Source of the DNA: DASULA01 sp036278435
Lineage (GTDB): Bacteria > Actinomycetota > Actinomycetes > Mycobacteriales > DASULA01
Direction of reading: 5' to 3'
DNA: 5,023 nt
Assembly (NCBI GenBank): GCA_036278435.1
Contig: DASULA010000481.1
Coordinates: 1-5,023, forward strand
A model generated the notes under the pieces. The model saw nothing but the letters and a program-made list of their open reading frames with translations. It did no database searches and was not told the DNA's origin. A program made the position numbers and the translations under genes. Every line of letters starts with the position of its first letter. The first letter of the stretch is position 1. This document shows positions 1 through 5,023 of the stretch, in pieces.

Positions 1-1
1 G

Positions 2-406
2 GGGTCGGCCCGGCGGGACGGTCGACCCGCGTCGTATCCGTCGGCGGCCGGGTCGGGTCCCACCCGCCGGGCCCGCCGGGTGCTGGCTGGTGCGGTGGCC
101 GGACTGGCGTTCGGAGTCTGCGTGGCCACCGCGTCCACGTCGGTGTCGGCGCACACCGACACCCCTGACCGCAACATCGTCCACGACGTGAACGGCGGGG
201 TGGTCCGCCCGCCGATCACCGGTGAACTCACCGGGGTGCGCGACCTGCGGGCACCCGACCGGGACCAGGGCACGTTCGGGCGCACCGGTCCGGACGGGTT
301 CGGGCCGGATCGGCCGCAGCCGGTCTCCCACCAGGTCGGGTCGGGTCGGGTCGGAGTCGGCGCGCCGGCCCGGACCGAACTGGTCAGCCGTGCCGGCGTG
401 CGGTGA
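2..406 (+). CDS. C-terminal fragment of a single-pass membrane protein, probable anti-sigma factor (5' end outside window)
   Basis: The frame is open from the window edge and ends at TGA 404-406, giving 134 visible residues with strongly G/C-biased third codon positions, so it is truly coding. An arginine cluster (RRARR, visible residues 22-26) is followed by one hydrophobic segment (about 27-47, VLAGAVAGLAFGVCVATAS), then about 87 residues rich in Gly, Pro, Arg and Asp. By the positive-inside rule the missing N-terminus is cytoplasmic and the tail is outside. A cytoplasmic domain, one helix and a low-complexity outer tail directly before htrA fit the RseA-like zinc-finger anti-sigma factor that sits between sigE and htrA in mycobacteria. 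The zinc-finger domain itself would lie upstream of the window, so the assignment rests on topology and synteny. The only in-frame start inside the window (GTG 80) has no convincing ribosome binding site and would remove the arginine flank. A secreted protein with a signal peptide is a less likely alternative. Confidence 0.62.
   Translation, partial: GSARRDGRPASYPSAAGSGPTRRARRVLAGAVAGLAFGVCVATASTSVSAHTDTPDRNIVHDVNGGVVRPPITGELTGVRDLRAPDRDQGTFGRTGPDGFGPDRPQPVSHQVGSGRVGVGAPARTELVSRAGVR
334..354 (+). repeat. Four tandem GGTCG pentamers inside the anti-sigma-like gene
   Basis: Perfect copies of GGTCG lie at 334-338, 339-343, 344-348 and 349-353, followed by one more G. The unit is five bases and lies inside a reading frame, so gain or loss of one copy would shift the frame and replace the last 17 or so residues. 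The tract also has four G-runs (GG, GGG, GGG, GG) separated by TC, a possible two-tetrad G-quadruplex on the plus strand. Four copies are few, and GGTCG is a common word in such GC-rich DNA. Confidence 0.8.
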
Positions 407-573
407 CCTTGGGTATGGTGAGCCCGCCCCGTTACCCGGCGCGGCTCGGCCAGGAGAGCGAACAGCCTCAGACCATCGCATATCACGCGGCTACCGTGGT
501 TTGGGTACTGGCGGTCCGATTCGGCCACCGACGAGTGCCGTCGGGTTCGCTGCGGTCGCCCCTGGTTCCTGGA

Positions 574-603
574 TTGTTGCGGTGGCGGAGGGTTCCGGAT
601 GAT
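574..603 (+). promoter_or_regulatory. Weak housekeeping-type promoter candidate for htrA
   Basis: TTGTTG (574-579) and GATGAT (598-603) are separated by 18 bases. They match the TTGACA and TATAAT consensus at 3 of 6 and 4 of 6 positions. The spacing is right but matches this weak are expected by chance. It would give a leader of roughly 100 bases ahead of htrA. Confidence 0.2.
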
Positions 604-638
604 CGCTGACGCGGACTTCACACCGCGTCCGGCACGCT

Positions 639-664
639 GGAACCGCGCCCGGATGGGTATGTAC
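639..664 (+). promoter_or_regulatory. Possible ECF-type -35 element (GGAAC) ahead of htrA
   Basis: GGAACC at 639-644 matches the -35 box bound by SigE/SigR-like ECF sigma factors, which are known to drive envelope-stress genes in actinobacteria. It lies about 65 bases before the htrA start, a sensible distance. The expected GTT-type -10 element is poor: only GTAC at 661-664 occurs at the right spacing. Half a promoter is visible, so this is tentative. Confidence 0.22.
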
Positions 665-693
665 TCACCGCCGGATCCCGGGCAGTCACGAGC

Positions 694-698
694 GGAGG
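694..698 (+). promoter_or_regulatory. Ribosome binding site of htrA
   Basis: GGAGG ends 10 bases before ATG 709, a good Shine-Dalgarno match that supports this ATG as the start of the protease. Confidence 0.7.
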
Positions 699-708
699 CA
701 ACCGCGCC

Positions 709-2307
709 ATGACCGACGAGGACGTGTTTCGTCCCACCGAGTCCGAACGCGCGGAGTATGAGCGTCGAGTGACTGACCAGTCCGGCGGGTACCACGGCGC
801 CGTTGACTCCGCGGGCAGTCCCCGCAACGGGACGCCGGCACCGGTGCCACCGTCGCTCTCCTCGGCGTTCGGCCGGCCGAACGCCGTCGAGGGTGCGTTC
901 GCCGAGCCCCGCCCGGCCCTGCCGCCGCGCCGGGACGAGCACGCCAGACCGCCGTCCCCGGTGCTGACGCAGGCGTTCGGCCCCCCGGACGGCAGCGGCG
1001 ACGCGTTCGCTCCCCCGCCGGGAACCCGGATCGAACCGCGGCACGAGGACGACTCGCCGTGGTGGAAGCCGGACGCGGCCCGGGACCCGTGGCGGGACCC
1101 GGGATCGTCGGCCCACCTGGGAGCGCCACCGGATCTGGACGGCCCGCCACCGCCGGCCCCACCGCCCGAGGAGGATGAGGCGGGCGAGGGCACGGCCGCG
1201 GCCAGGGCCCGGCGCCGGTGGCGACTTCGCGAGCTGTCGGTGGGCTCGGCCGTGGTCATCCTGCTGGCCGCCCTGTTCGTGGGCACGGCCGGCGGCGTCA
1301 CCGGGTACACCCTGGCCCGCAAATTCGGCATCGCCGGGCTGTTCGAGCCCGACGCGAAGCTGACCAAGGCCACCCGGCCGGTCAGCCGGCCGCCCGGTTC
1401 GGTGGCCGGTGTGGCCAGCCGGGTGCGTCCGGCCGTGGTCTCCATCGACGTACACGGGGACGAGGACGGCACCGGCTCAGGGGTGATAATTGACGGTAAG
1501 GGCTACATCCTCACCAACAACCACGTGGCCGCGCCGGCCGCGAGTCCCAACGGCTCCATCCGGGTGATCTTCGAGGACCAGTCCTCGGCCCCGGCCAAGA
1601 TCGTCGGCCGGGACCCCAAGTCCGACCTCGCCGTGATCAAGGTCGACAAGCCGGGCCTGACCGTGGCCACCCTGGGGGACTCCTCGAAGATGGCCGTGGG
1701 TGACGACGTGATCGCCATCGGGTCGCCGCTGCGACTCGCCGACACCGTTACCTTCGGGATCATCAGCGCGCTGAACCGGCCGGTGCCCCTGCAGGGCGAG
1801 GGTAGTGACCCCAACGCGGTGATCAACGCCATCCAGACCGACGCCGCGATCAACCCCGGCAACTCCGGCGGGGCACTGGTGGACGCCAGCACCGGGGCGG
1901 TCATCGGGATCAACTCGGCGATCGCCACGCTCGGCGCAGCGGGTGTGGGCGGCAGCATCGGAGTCGGGTTCGCGATTCCGATCAACGAGGCCCGCGACAT
2001 CGCCCAGCAGCTCATCCGGACCGGCCGGGCTCGGCACGCCACCCTCGGTGTCAACGCCAGGTCGGTGACCGAACTCAACGGCACCCGGGACGGCGCCCAG
2101 GTCGAACAGCTCACCCCCGGGGGCGCCGCGCAGCGGGCCGGACTGCACGAAGGCGATGTCATCGTGGGAGTGGCCAACCAGCTCATCACCGGTGCCGACC
2201 AGCTCATCACCGTGGTGCGTTCTCACCAGGTGGGCGACCGGGTGACCGTGCGCTACGTGCGGGGCAAGTCGACCCACGAGGCGAGTGCCACGCTCCAGTC
2301 GGACTAG
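709..2307 (+). CDS. htrA: Membrane-anchored HtrA/DegP-family serine protease with PDZ domain
   Basis: A 532-residue S1C-family trypsin-like protease that should degrade or remodel misfolded proteins on the outer face of the membrane. Residues 1-170 are a Pro/Gly/charged, probably disordered cytoplasmic tail. It holds a twice-repeated AFG-P...AFA-P motif (53-67 and 89-103), a WW pair (118-119) and a DPWRDP segment (126-131). A basic stretch (ARARRRWRLR) precedes one transmembrane helix at about 176-203. The protease domain spans about 230-430 and has an intact triad: His272 (NNHVA), Asp306 (KSDLAVI) and Ser386 in GNSGG (384-388). One PDZ domain covers about 441-530, with carboxylate-binding loop TLGV (445-448). 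The start is ATG 709 with GGAGG upstream. One PDZ plus an N-terminal anchor is the usual design of actinobacterial HtrA homologues, and its place between an anti-sigma-like gene and tatB matches the mycobacterial htrA locus. Regulation by a SigE-type sigma factor is inferred. Confidence 0.95.
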   Translation: MTDEDVFRPTESERAEYERRVTDQSGGYHGAVDSAGSPRNGTPAPVPPSLSSAFGRPNAVEGAFAEPRPALPPRRDEHARPPSPVLTQAFGPPDGSGDAFAPPPGTRIEPRHEDDSPWWKPDAARDPWRDPGSSAHLGAPPDLDGPPPPAPPPEEDEAGEGTAAARARRRWRLRELSVGSAVVILLAALFVGTAGGVTGYTLARKFGIAGLFEPDAKLTKATRPVSRPPGSVAGVASRVRPAVVSIDVHGDEDGTGSGVIIDGKGYILTNNHVAAPAASPNGSIRVIFEDQSSAPAKIVGRDPKSDLAVIKVDKPGLTVATLGDSSKMAVGDDVIAIGSPLRLADTVTFGIISALNRPVPLQGEGSDPNAVINAIQTDAAINPGNSGGALVDASTGAVIGINSAIATLGAAGVGGSIGVGFAIPINEARDIAQQLIRTGRARHATLGVNARSVTELNGTRDGAQVEQLTPGGAAQRAGLHEGDVIVGVANQLITGADQLITVVRSHQVGDRVTVRYVRGKSTHEASATLQSD

Positions 2308-2317
2308 CGCCGGGGGA

Positions 2318-2334
2318 CCCACGTGTGGGGTGGG
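2318..2334. terminator. Small hairpin between convergent htrA and lipoprotein genes
   Basis: CCCAC (2318-2322) can pair with GTGGG (2330-2334) around a 7-base loop in the 30-base gap between the two stop codons. The stem is short and has no T-tract on either side. It is at best a weak bidirectional terminator. Confidence 0.2.
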
Positions 2335-2337
2335 CCG

Positions 2338-2673
2338 TCAGGCGTTTCCCGGCGGCCCGGTGGACGAGTCGACCGTGACGTCGAGGCTGTCAGGGTTCAC
2401 GGTCAGTGTGAAGCCGGCGCTGTCGCCGATCGTGCCGGGCTTCTTGGGCACGGTCGCGCCGCCGTGGTCGCGGTAGCTGAGCTGCACACCGGTCAGATCA
2501 CACCGGCTGTGGGAGACGGTCACGGGCACGTGGCGCACCTGGACCTTCGCCCCGGGATGGCCGCACGCGGACCCGAACTCCGGCGGTGTGGCGTTGTGTG
2601 TGGTGCCTGTGCACGCGGTCAGTAACGCTGATATGGCGAGAGCGCCTCCCGCCAGTATGCGGTTGTGTCTCAT
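2338..2673 (-). CDS. Small putative lipoprotein of unknown function
   Basis: A 111-residue protein read from ATG at 2673-2671 to TGA at 2340-2338. The N-terminus is a classic lipoprotein signal: basic residues (RHNR), a hydrophobic core (about 6-19) and lipobox LTAC with the lipidated cysteine at position 21. After cleavage about 90 residues remain, with only two further cysteines (37 and 58) that could form a disulfide. The remainder is rich in Val, Thr and Ser, with alternating stretches such as VQVRHVPVTVSHS and VDSSTG that suggest a small beta-rich fold. I recognise no family. No clear ribosome binding site precedes the ATG, and no better upstream start is visible. It converges on htrA (30-base gap) and is divergent from tatB, so it must have its own promoter. 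Placement among export and quality-control genes suggests an envelope role but does not prove it. Confidence 0.8.
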   Translation of the reverse strand: MRHNRILAGGALAISALLTACTGTTHNATPPEFGSACGHPGAKVQVRHVPVTVSHSRCDLTGVQLSYRDHGGATVPKKPGTIGDSAGFTLTVNPDSLDVTVDSSTGPPGNA

Positions 2674-2985
2674 AGTTGAAAGCGTGCGCTCTGACGGGAG
2701 CTAATGGGGTTCTCTCTGAAGGTCGAGACGGATTCGCAACGTGGTCTGTCCTGATCAACGTCCCGGGGACGTCGAGGTCCTACCGTGGGAATGGAAACCA
2801 ACCGGCGATGGGGTGGGGTCACCTGCCTGATTGACGGGGTTGGCAGTGGCGGCGGGTGGGTTGCCGTGTCTGCTGTCGCGGGAGCCCGCATCCCCTCGAC
2901 CCGCACCGACAGCGCGACACCGCCCGGCCAGCCCAGCCCCACCCCAGCCGTCGATGGGTGCCCGAGCCTAGCCGCCGGCCGGACC

Positions 2986-3009
2986 GGAACCCACCAGGCT
3001 TGGGCGGTT
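2986..3009 (+). promoter_or_regulatory. Candidate ECF sigma promoter upstream of tatB (GGAAC-N16-GTT)
   Basis: GGAAC (2986-2990) is followed after 16 bases by GTT (3007-3009), within the sequence CGGTTC. This agrees in both boxes and in spacing with the GGAAC/GTT pattern of SigE/SigH/SigR-type promoters known from actinobacteria. The site is about 90 bases before the tatB start. The two short boxes could occur by chance, but the gene order makes control by a locus-linked ECF sigma factor plausible. Confidence 0.4.
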
Positions 3010-3035
3010 CGGATCGCGCCGAAGGCGATTACTCT

Positions 3036-3074
3036 GGAGCCGGTAGCTCGGGTTGGGCCGGCGTGGCCGGCTCC
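3036..3074 (+). repeat. 8-bp perfect inverted repeat in the tatB leader
   Basis: GGAGCCGG (3036-3043) and CCGGCTCC (3067-3074) are exact reverse complements separated by 23 bases. If the promoter near 2986 is real, this would be a hairpin in the tatB leader, ending 11 bases before the ribosome binding site. An alternative, smaller hairpin (GCCGGC, loop GTG, GCCGGC, about 3057-3071) overlaps its right arm. Confidence 0.45.
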
Positions 3075-3085
3075 GCGCCAACGGT

Positions 3086-3091
3086 GAGGAG
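3086..3091 (+). promoter_or_regulatory. Ribosome binding site that fixes the tatB start
   Basis: GAGGAG lies 6 bases before GTG 3098. Upstream in-frame starts (for example TTG 3053) would add residues unlike any TatB and lack a comparable site, so GTG 3098 is chosen. Confidence 0.75.
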
Positions 3092-3097
3092 TCCTGG

Positions 3098-3448
3098 GTG
3101 TTCAACAGCCTTGGCTGGGGTGAGATAGCCATCCTTGTCGTGATCGCGCTGCTCATCTTCGGCCCCGACCGGCTGCCCTCGCTGGCCCGCGACGCGGCCC
3201 GGATGCTCCGTCAGGTGCGGGAGATGGCGCAGGGCGCACGCAGTCAGATCAAGTCCGAACTCGGCCCGGAGTTCGCCGACCTGGACCTGAACTCGCTCAA
3301 CCCGCGGGCGTTCGTCCGCAAGCACCTGTTCGAGGACGACGACCTGGACTGGAACCCGCCGAGCATGCCCGGGGACTTCCTGCACCGCCCGACCCAACGG
3401 ACCCTCGCCGACGGCGAGCAGGCCCCGTTCGACCCCGACACCACGTAG
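3098..3448 (+). CDS. tatB: Sec-independent (twin-arginine) translocase subunit TatB
   Basis: A 116-residue protein starting at GTG 3098 and ending at TAG 3446-3448. It has the TatA/B architecture: an N-terminal transmembrane helix (about 7-21) with the acidic residue Glu9, an FGP hinge (21-23), and then a long amphipathic charged helix (about 25-53, RLPSLARDAARMLRQVREM onward). The following segment ELGPEFADLDLNSLNPRAFVR (54-74) is characteristic of actinobacterial TatB rather than TatA, and an acidic, Pro-rich tail follows. With TatC it forms the receptor complex for folded proteins carrying RR signal peptides. TatC and TatA are not in the window, as expected, because actinobacterial tatB usually lies at the htrA locus apart from tatAC. 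It is separated from htrA by an inserted minus-strand lipoprotein gene, so it is probably transcribed independently. Confidence 0.95.
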   Translation: MFNSLGWGEIAILVVIALLIFGPDRLPSLARDAARMLRQVREMAQGARSQIKSELGPEFADLDLNSLNPRAFVRKHLFEDDDLDWNPPSMPGDFLHRPTQRTLADGEQAPFDPDTT

Positions 3449-3455
3449 CGCGGGG

Positions 3456-3485
3456 CCGCGCGCTCGCCCGGGTAGAGCGCCGCGG
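3456..3485 (+). terminator. GC-rich hairpin after tatB, probable terminator
   Basis: CCGCGCGCTC (3456-3465) pairs with GAGCG-c-CGCGG (3475-3485) to form ten base pairs with one bulged C and a 9-base loop. It begins 7 bases after the tatB stop. There is no T-tract, which is common for actinobacterial hairpin terminators. CGCGG at 3481-3485 can alternatively pair with CCGCG at 3496-3500, and GCGCG at 3448-3452 with CGCGC at 3457-3461, so more than one fold is possible. Confidence 0.5.
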
Positions 3486-3592
3486 AGGCACCTGGCCGCG
3501 CCCCACCCCCGCCACGCCCCACCGTGTCCTCGAACCGCGACGGATCGACCCGCGCCGGGTAGCCCGACCCGTCCAGGGCAGCAGGATCGGCA

Positions 3593-3657
3593 TGTTTTCT
3601 TGCACTTTGCGGTGTGTGTAGCTGTTAATCGGTGGTGCTGGAGCCGTGTTTTCTGCA
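3593..3657 (+). repeat. Direct near-repeat TGTTTTCT(T)GCA in a T-rich patch
   Basis: TGTTTTCTTGCA at 3593-3604 recurs as TGTTTTCTGCA at 3647-3657, differing by one T and starting 54 bases later. Four-T runs are rare in this GC-rich window, so the pair stands out. It lies 60 to 130 bases before the large secreted-protein gene, where operators or promoter elements would be expected. A poor housekeeping match (TTGCAC 3600-3605, TGTTAA 3623-3628, 17-base spacing) lies within it. Confidence 0.5.
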
Positions 3658-3718
3658 TGATCTGTCCCGGTTGGGACGTGTGGACGGTTTCAGGCTTCCA
3701 GCGCACTGGGGTGGGCGT

Positions 3719-5023
3719 GTGTCCGGATCGAGTGGGTCACATCTGAACTGGCGGACCGGGCGGACCGGGCTGTCCACCAGATCGGTGACGACGGTGCTGG
3801 CCTCCGTGCTGGTGGTCAGCACCATGTCGGCGGTGGCGCTGCCGTCGGTGGCGTCCGCGGCCGCGCACCTGGCCCAGCCGGCGCCCACCCAACGGTCCGG
3901 GACCGCGGCCGGGAAGACCCACCTGGTCGGGAAGTCGGGTAACCGGACGACGCCGACCACGCTGCGCAGCCGGTACCCGCTGCGCGACCCGGCACCGGCG
4001 CCCACCGCGCCCCGGAACACCGCGAGGGTCGGCACGCCCCCGGCCCGGTCCGTGCGAGGCTACGACCCGCACACCAGCACCGAGTTACCGGACCGGCGGG
4101 GCGCGCGCGAGGACACCTACGCCAACGCCGACGGGACCCAGACCACCGTGTTCTCCACCGCGCCGGTGAACTACCGGCGCCCGGACGGGATTTGGGCACC
4201 GATCGACCCGCGCCTGGTGCCGGCCGGCGGGTCGGCCGGCGGCTGGCGGAACGGGGCCGACTCGGTGGGCATCCACTTGGCCGACCGGGCGTCGGCGCCG
4301 ACGCTGGCCCGGCTCGACCTCGGCGGCGGTCGCACGGTCGGGTTCTCGCTGTCCGGGGCGGCCGGCGTGGCCGGGCGGGCCAGCGGTGGCACGGTCACCT
4401 ACCCCGGGATTCTGCCCGGCGTGGATCTGCGGCTGGCGAGCCGCGCCGGCGGGGTGAAGGAGACGCTCGTCCTGCGGTCGCCGGCCGCACCGCACTCGTT
4501 CCTGTTCCCGCTGCGGCTCACCGGGTTGTCGGCGCGGGTCGCCCACGGGCGGGTGCTGTTGGTGGACTCCTCGGGGGTGACCCGGGCGACGTTCCCGGCC
4601 GGGTTCATGACCGACTCGAACGCCACCCCGGCCACCTCCACCGGGGTGCACTACCGGCTGGTCAGGCTGGACCGCGGGCAGGCGTTACAGGTCAGTGTCG
4701 ATCCGGCCTGGCTGGCCGACCCGGCCCGGGTGTTCCCGGTGCTGGTCGACCCGAGCGTGTCCTCCGACGGCCCGGACGCCAGCCTGGTGGTCCAGGGGTC
4801 GACCTCCCGCGCCGGCGGGTCGGAGTTGTTGGTGGGCCGCGAGGGCGGGTCGCCGGCCGCGTCGTACATCAGGTTCGGCGGGCTGGTCAGCCAACTGGCC
4901 AACCAGACGATCTACGGCGCGCAGTTGCAGGTGGTCGACTTCGACTCGGCCTCCTGCCGGCCGCGCACGGTCAGCGTGTACCCGGTCACCCAGTCCTGGT
5001 CGTCCACCTCGAACTTCTCCTAC
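3719..5023 (+). CDS. N-terminal part of a large secreted DNRLRE-domain protein, possibly RHS/polymorphic-toxin-like (3' end outside window)
   Basis: The frame is open from just after a TAA (3626-3628) to the window end, giving 435 residues from the chosen GTG 3719. A G-rich stretch (GGGGTGGG, 3708-3715) precedes this start closely. The choice is supported by a signal peptide: a basic region with Arg12, Arg15 and Arg21, a hydrophobic core (about 23-41) and cleavage near VASA (44-47). A Pro/Thr/Arg-rich linker reaches about residue 135. From about 136 to 347 comes the beta-rich module that usually precedes DNRLRE domains in actinobacteria: VFSTAPVNYRRPDG-W-PID (144-163), YPGILPGVDLR (228-238), VKETLVLRSP (246-255), DPAWLADP (328-335) and FPVLVDPSV (339-347). 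Residues about 348-435 match the start of a DNRLRE domain (ELLVGR, YIRFGGL, then SCRPRTVSVYPVTQSWSSTS). No RR-type Tat motif is seen, so Sec export is expected. In related proteins RHS/YD repeats and a variable toxin or surface domain may follow. Here that part is not visible. Confidence 0.85.
   Translation, partial: MSGSSGSHLNWRTGRTGLSTRSVTTVLASVLVVSTMSAVALPSVASAAAHLAQPAPTQRSGTAAGKTHLVGKSGNRTTPTTLRSRYPLRDPAPAPTAPRNTARVGTPPARSVRGYDPHTSTELPDRRGAREDTYANADGTQTTVFSTAPVNYRRPDGIWAPIDPRLVPAGGSAGGWRNGADSVGIHLADRASAPTLARLDLGGGRTVGFSLSGAAGVAGRASGGTVTYPGILPGVDLRLASRAGGVKETLVLRSPAAPHSFLFPLRLTGLSARVAHGRVLLVDSSGVTRATFPAGFMTDSNATPATSTGVHYRLVRLDRGQALQVSVDPAWLADPARVFPVLVDPSVSSDGPDASLVVQGSTSRAGGSELLVGREGGSPAASYIRFGGLVSQLANQTIYGAQLQVVDFDSASCRPRTVSVYPVTQSWSSTSNFSY

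Larger units (their letters stand above)
407..708. other. Non-coding region between the anti-sigma-like gene and htrA
   Basis: About 300 bases separate the two genes. A GTG at 403 overlaps the upstream stop (GTGA) and opens a 68-codon frame, but its product looks like chance translation and I do not call it. I see no strong terminator hairpin. Two weak promoter candidates face htrA and are listed separately. The length suggests that htrA has its own promoter rather than relying on read-through from the upstream gene. Confidence 0.6.
2674..3097. other. Long divergent intergenic region between the lipoprotein gene and tatB
   Basis: About 424 bases. The longest plus frame here (GTG 2785 to TGA 3087) has a passable GAGG upstream, but a hand count over its 100 codons gives G+C of roughly 72, 71 and 75 percent at codon positions 1, 2 and 3. 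That lack of periodicity argues against coding in any frame here, whereas the real neighbouring genes are strongly biased at position 3. The region must hold promoters in both directions. It contains a candidate ECF-type promoter and an inverted repeat close to tatB (listed separately). I saw no tRNA or recognised riboswitch. Confidence 0.65.

Noticed and set aside
403..609. 68-codon frame whose GTG overlaps the upstream stop as GTGA
   Set aside because: The overlap suggests translational coupling, but there is no recognisable domain. The product looks like random translation of a GC-rich leader.
1477..2322. Long minus-strand frames opposite htrA
   Set aside because: They mirror a gene with an intact catalytic triad and PDZ domain. 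Long antisense frames are expected in GC-rich coding DNA.
2785..3087. 100-codon plus-strand frame ending just before tatB, with a GAGG upstream of its GTG
   Set aside because: A hand count gives nearly equal G+C at all three codon positions (about 72, 71 and 75 percent), unlike the strongly position-3-biased real genes. The product resembles no family I know.
3453..3528. tRNA-like D-arm (CGCTC, loop, GGTAGAGCGC) after tatB
   Set aside because: The D-arm resemblance is striking, but no T-arm with TTCGA-type loop, no proper 7-base anticodon loop and no matching acceptor arm follow. The hairpin is better explained as a terminator.
3029..3706. 225-codon minus-strand frame covering tatB
   Set aside because: It runs antisense to a clear TatB and continues into non-coding hairpin sequence. 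Its composition is Arg/Gly-rich and it shows no domain.
3625..4651. Minus-strand frames opposite the start of the large secreted protein
   Set aside because: The plus frame gives a signal peptide and recognisable DNRLRE-associated modules. The minus translations are low-complexity Arg/Pro/Gly shadows.

Overview
The window is a very GC-rich stretch whose true genes place G or C in nearly every third codon position. Its gene content is typical of an actinomycete (Actinomycetota). The strongest taxonomic cue is the order anti-sigma-like gene, HtrA protease, TatB. It matches the established sigE-rseA-htrA-tatB locus of mycobacteria (Rv1221 to Rv1224 in M. tuberculosis) and related actinobacteria. 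I cannot name a genus from the sequence alone.

Layout: (1) 2-406, plus strand: the C-terminal part of a single-pass membrane protein with an arginine-rich cytoplasmic flank and a Gly/Pro/Arg-rich outer tail, best read as the end of the membrane anti-sigma factor of this locus. (2) 407-708: a non-coding leader for htrA with only weak promoter candidates. (3) 709-2307, plus: a complete membrane-anchored HtrA/DegP-type serine protease with a long proline-rich cytoplasmic tail, one transmembrane helix, an intact His-Asp-Ser triad and one PDZ domain. (4) 2338-2673, minus: a small putative lipoprotein convergent with htrA. (5) 2674-3097: about 420 bases without detectable coding periodicity, holding a candidate ECF-type promoter and an 8-bp inverted repeat ahead of tatB. 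(6) 3098-3448, plus: tatB, complete. (7) 3449-3718: a GC-rich hairpin cluster (probable tatB terminator), then an unusually T-rich patch with an 11-12 base near-repeat. (8) 3719 to the window end, plus: the first 435 residues of a large secreted protein with a DNRLRE-type beta domain, the usual N-terminal half of actinobacterial RHS/polymorphic-toxin-like or cell-surface proteins. Its C-terminus lies outside the window.

Functional reading: the first three plus-strand genes form an envelope-stress and protein-export module (signal transduction, extracytoplasmic protein quality control, Tat export). The lipoprotein and the giant secreted protein are accessory envelope or secreted products placed between and after the conserved genes. 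I see no CRISPR array, rRNA, intact tRNA, transposase or integrase. The most distinctive item is the truncated DNRLRE protein. Its unseen C-terminus decides whether the locus carries a polymorphic toxin.
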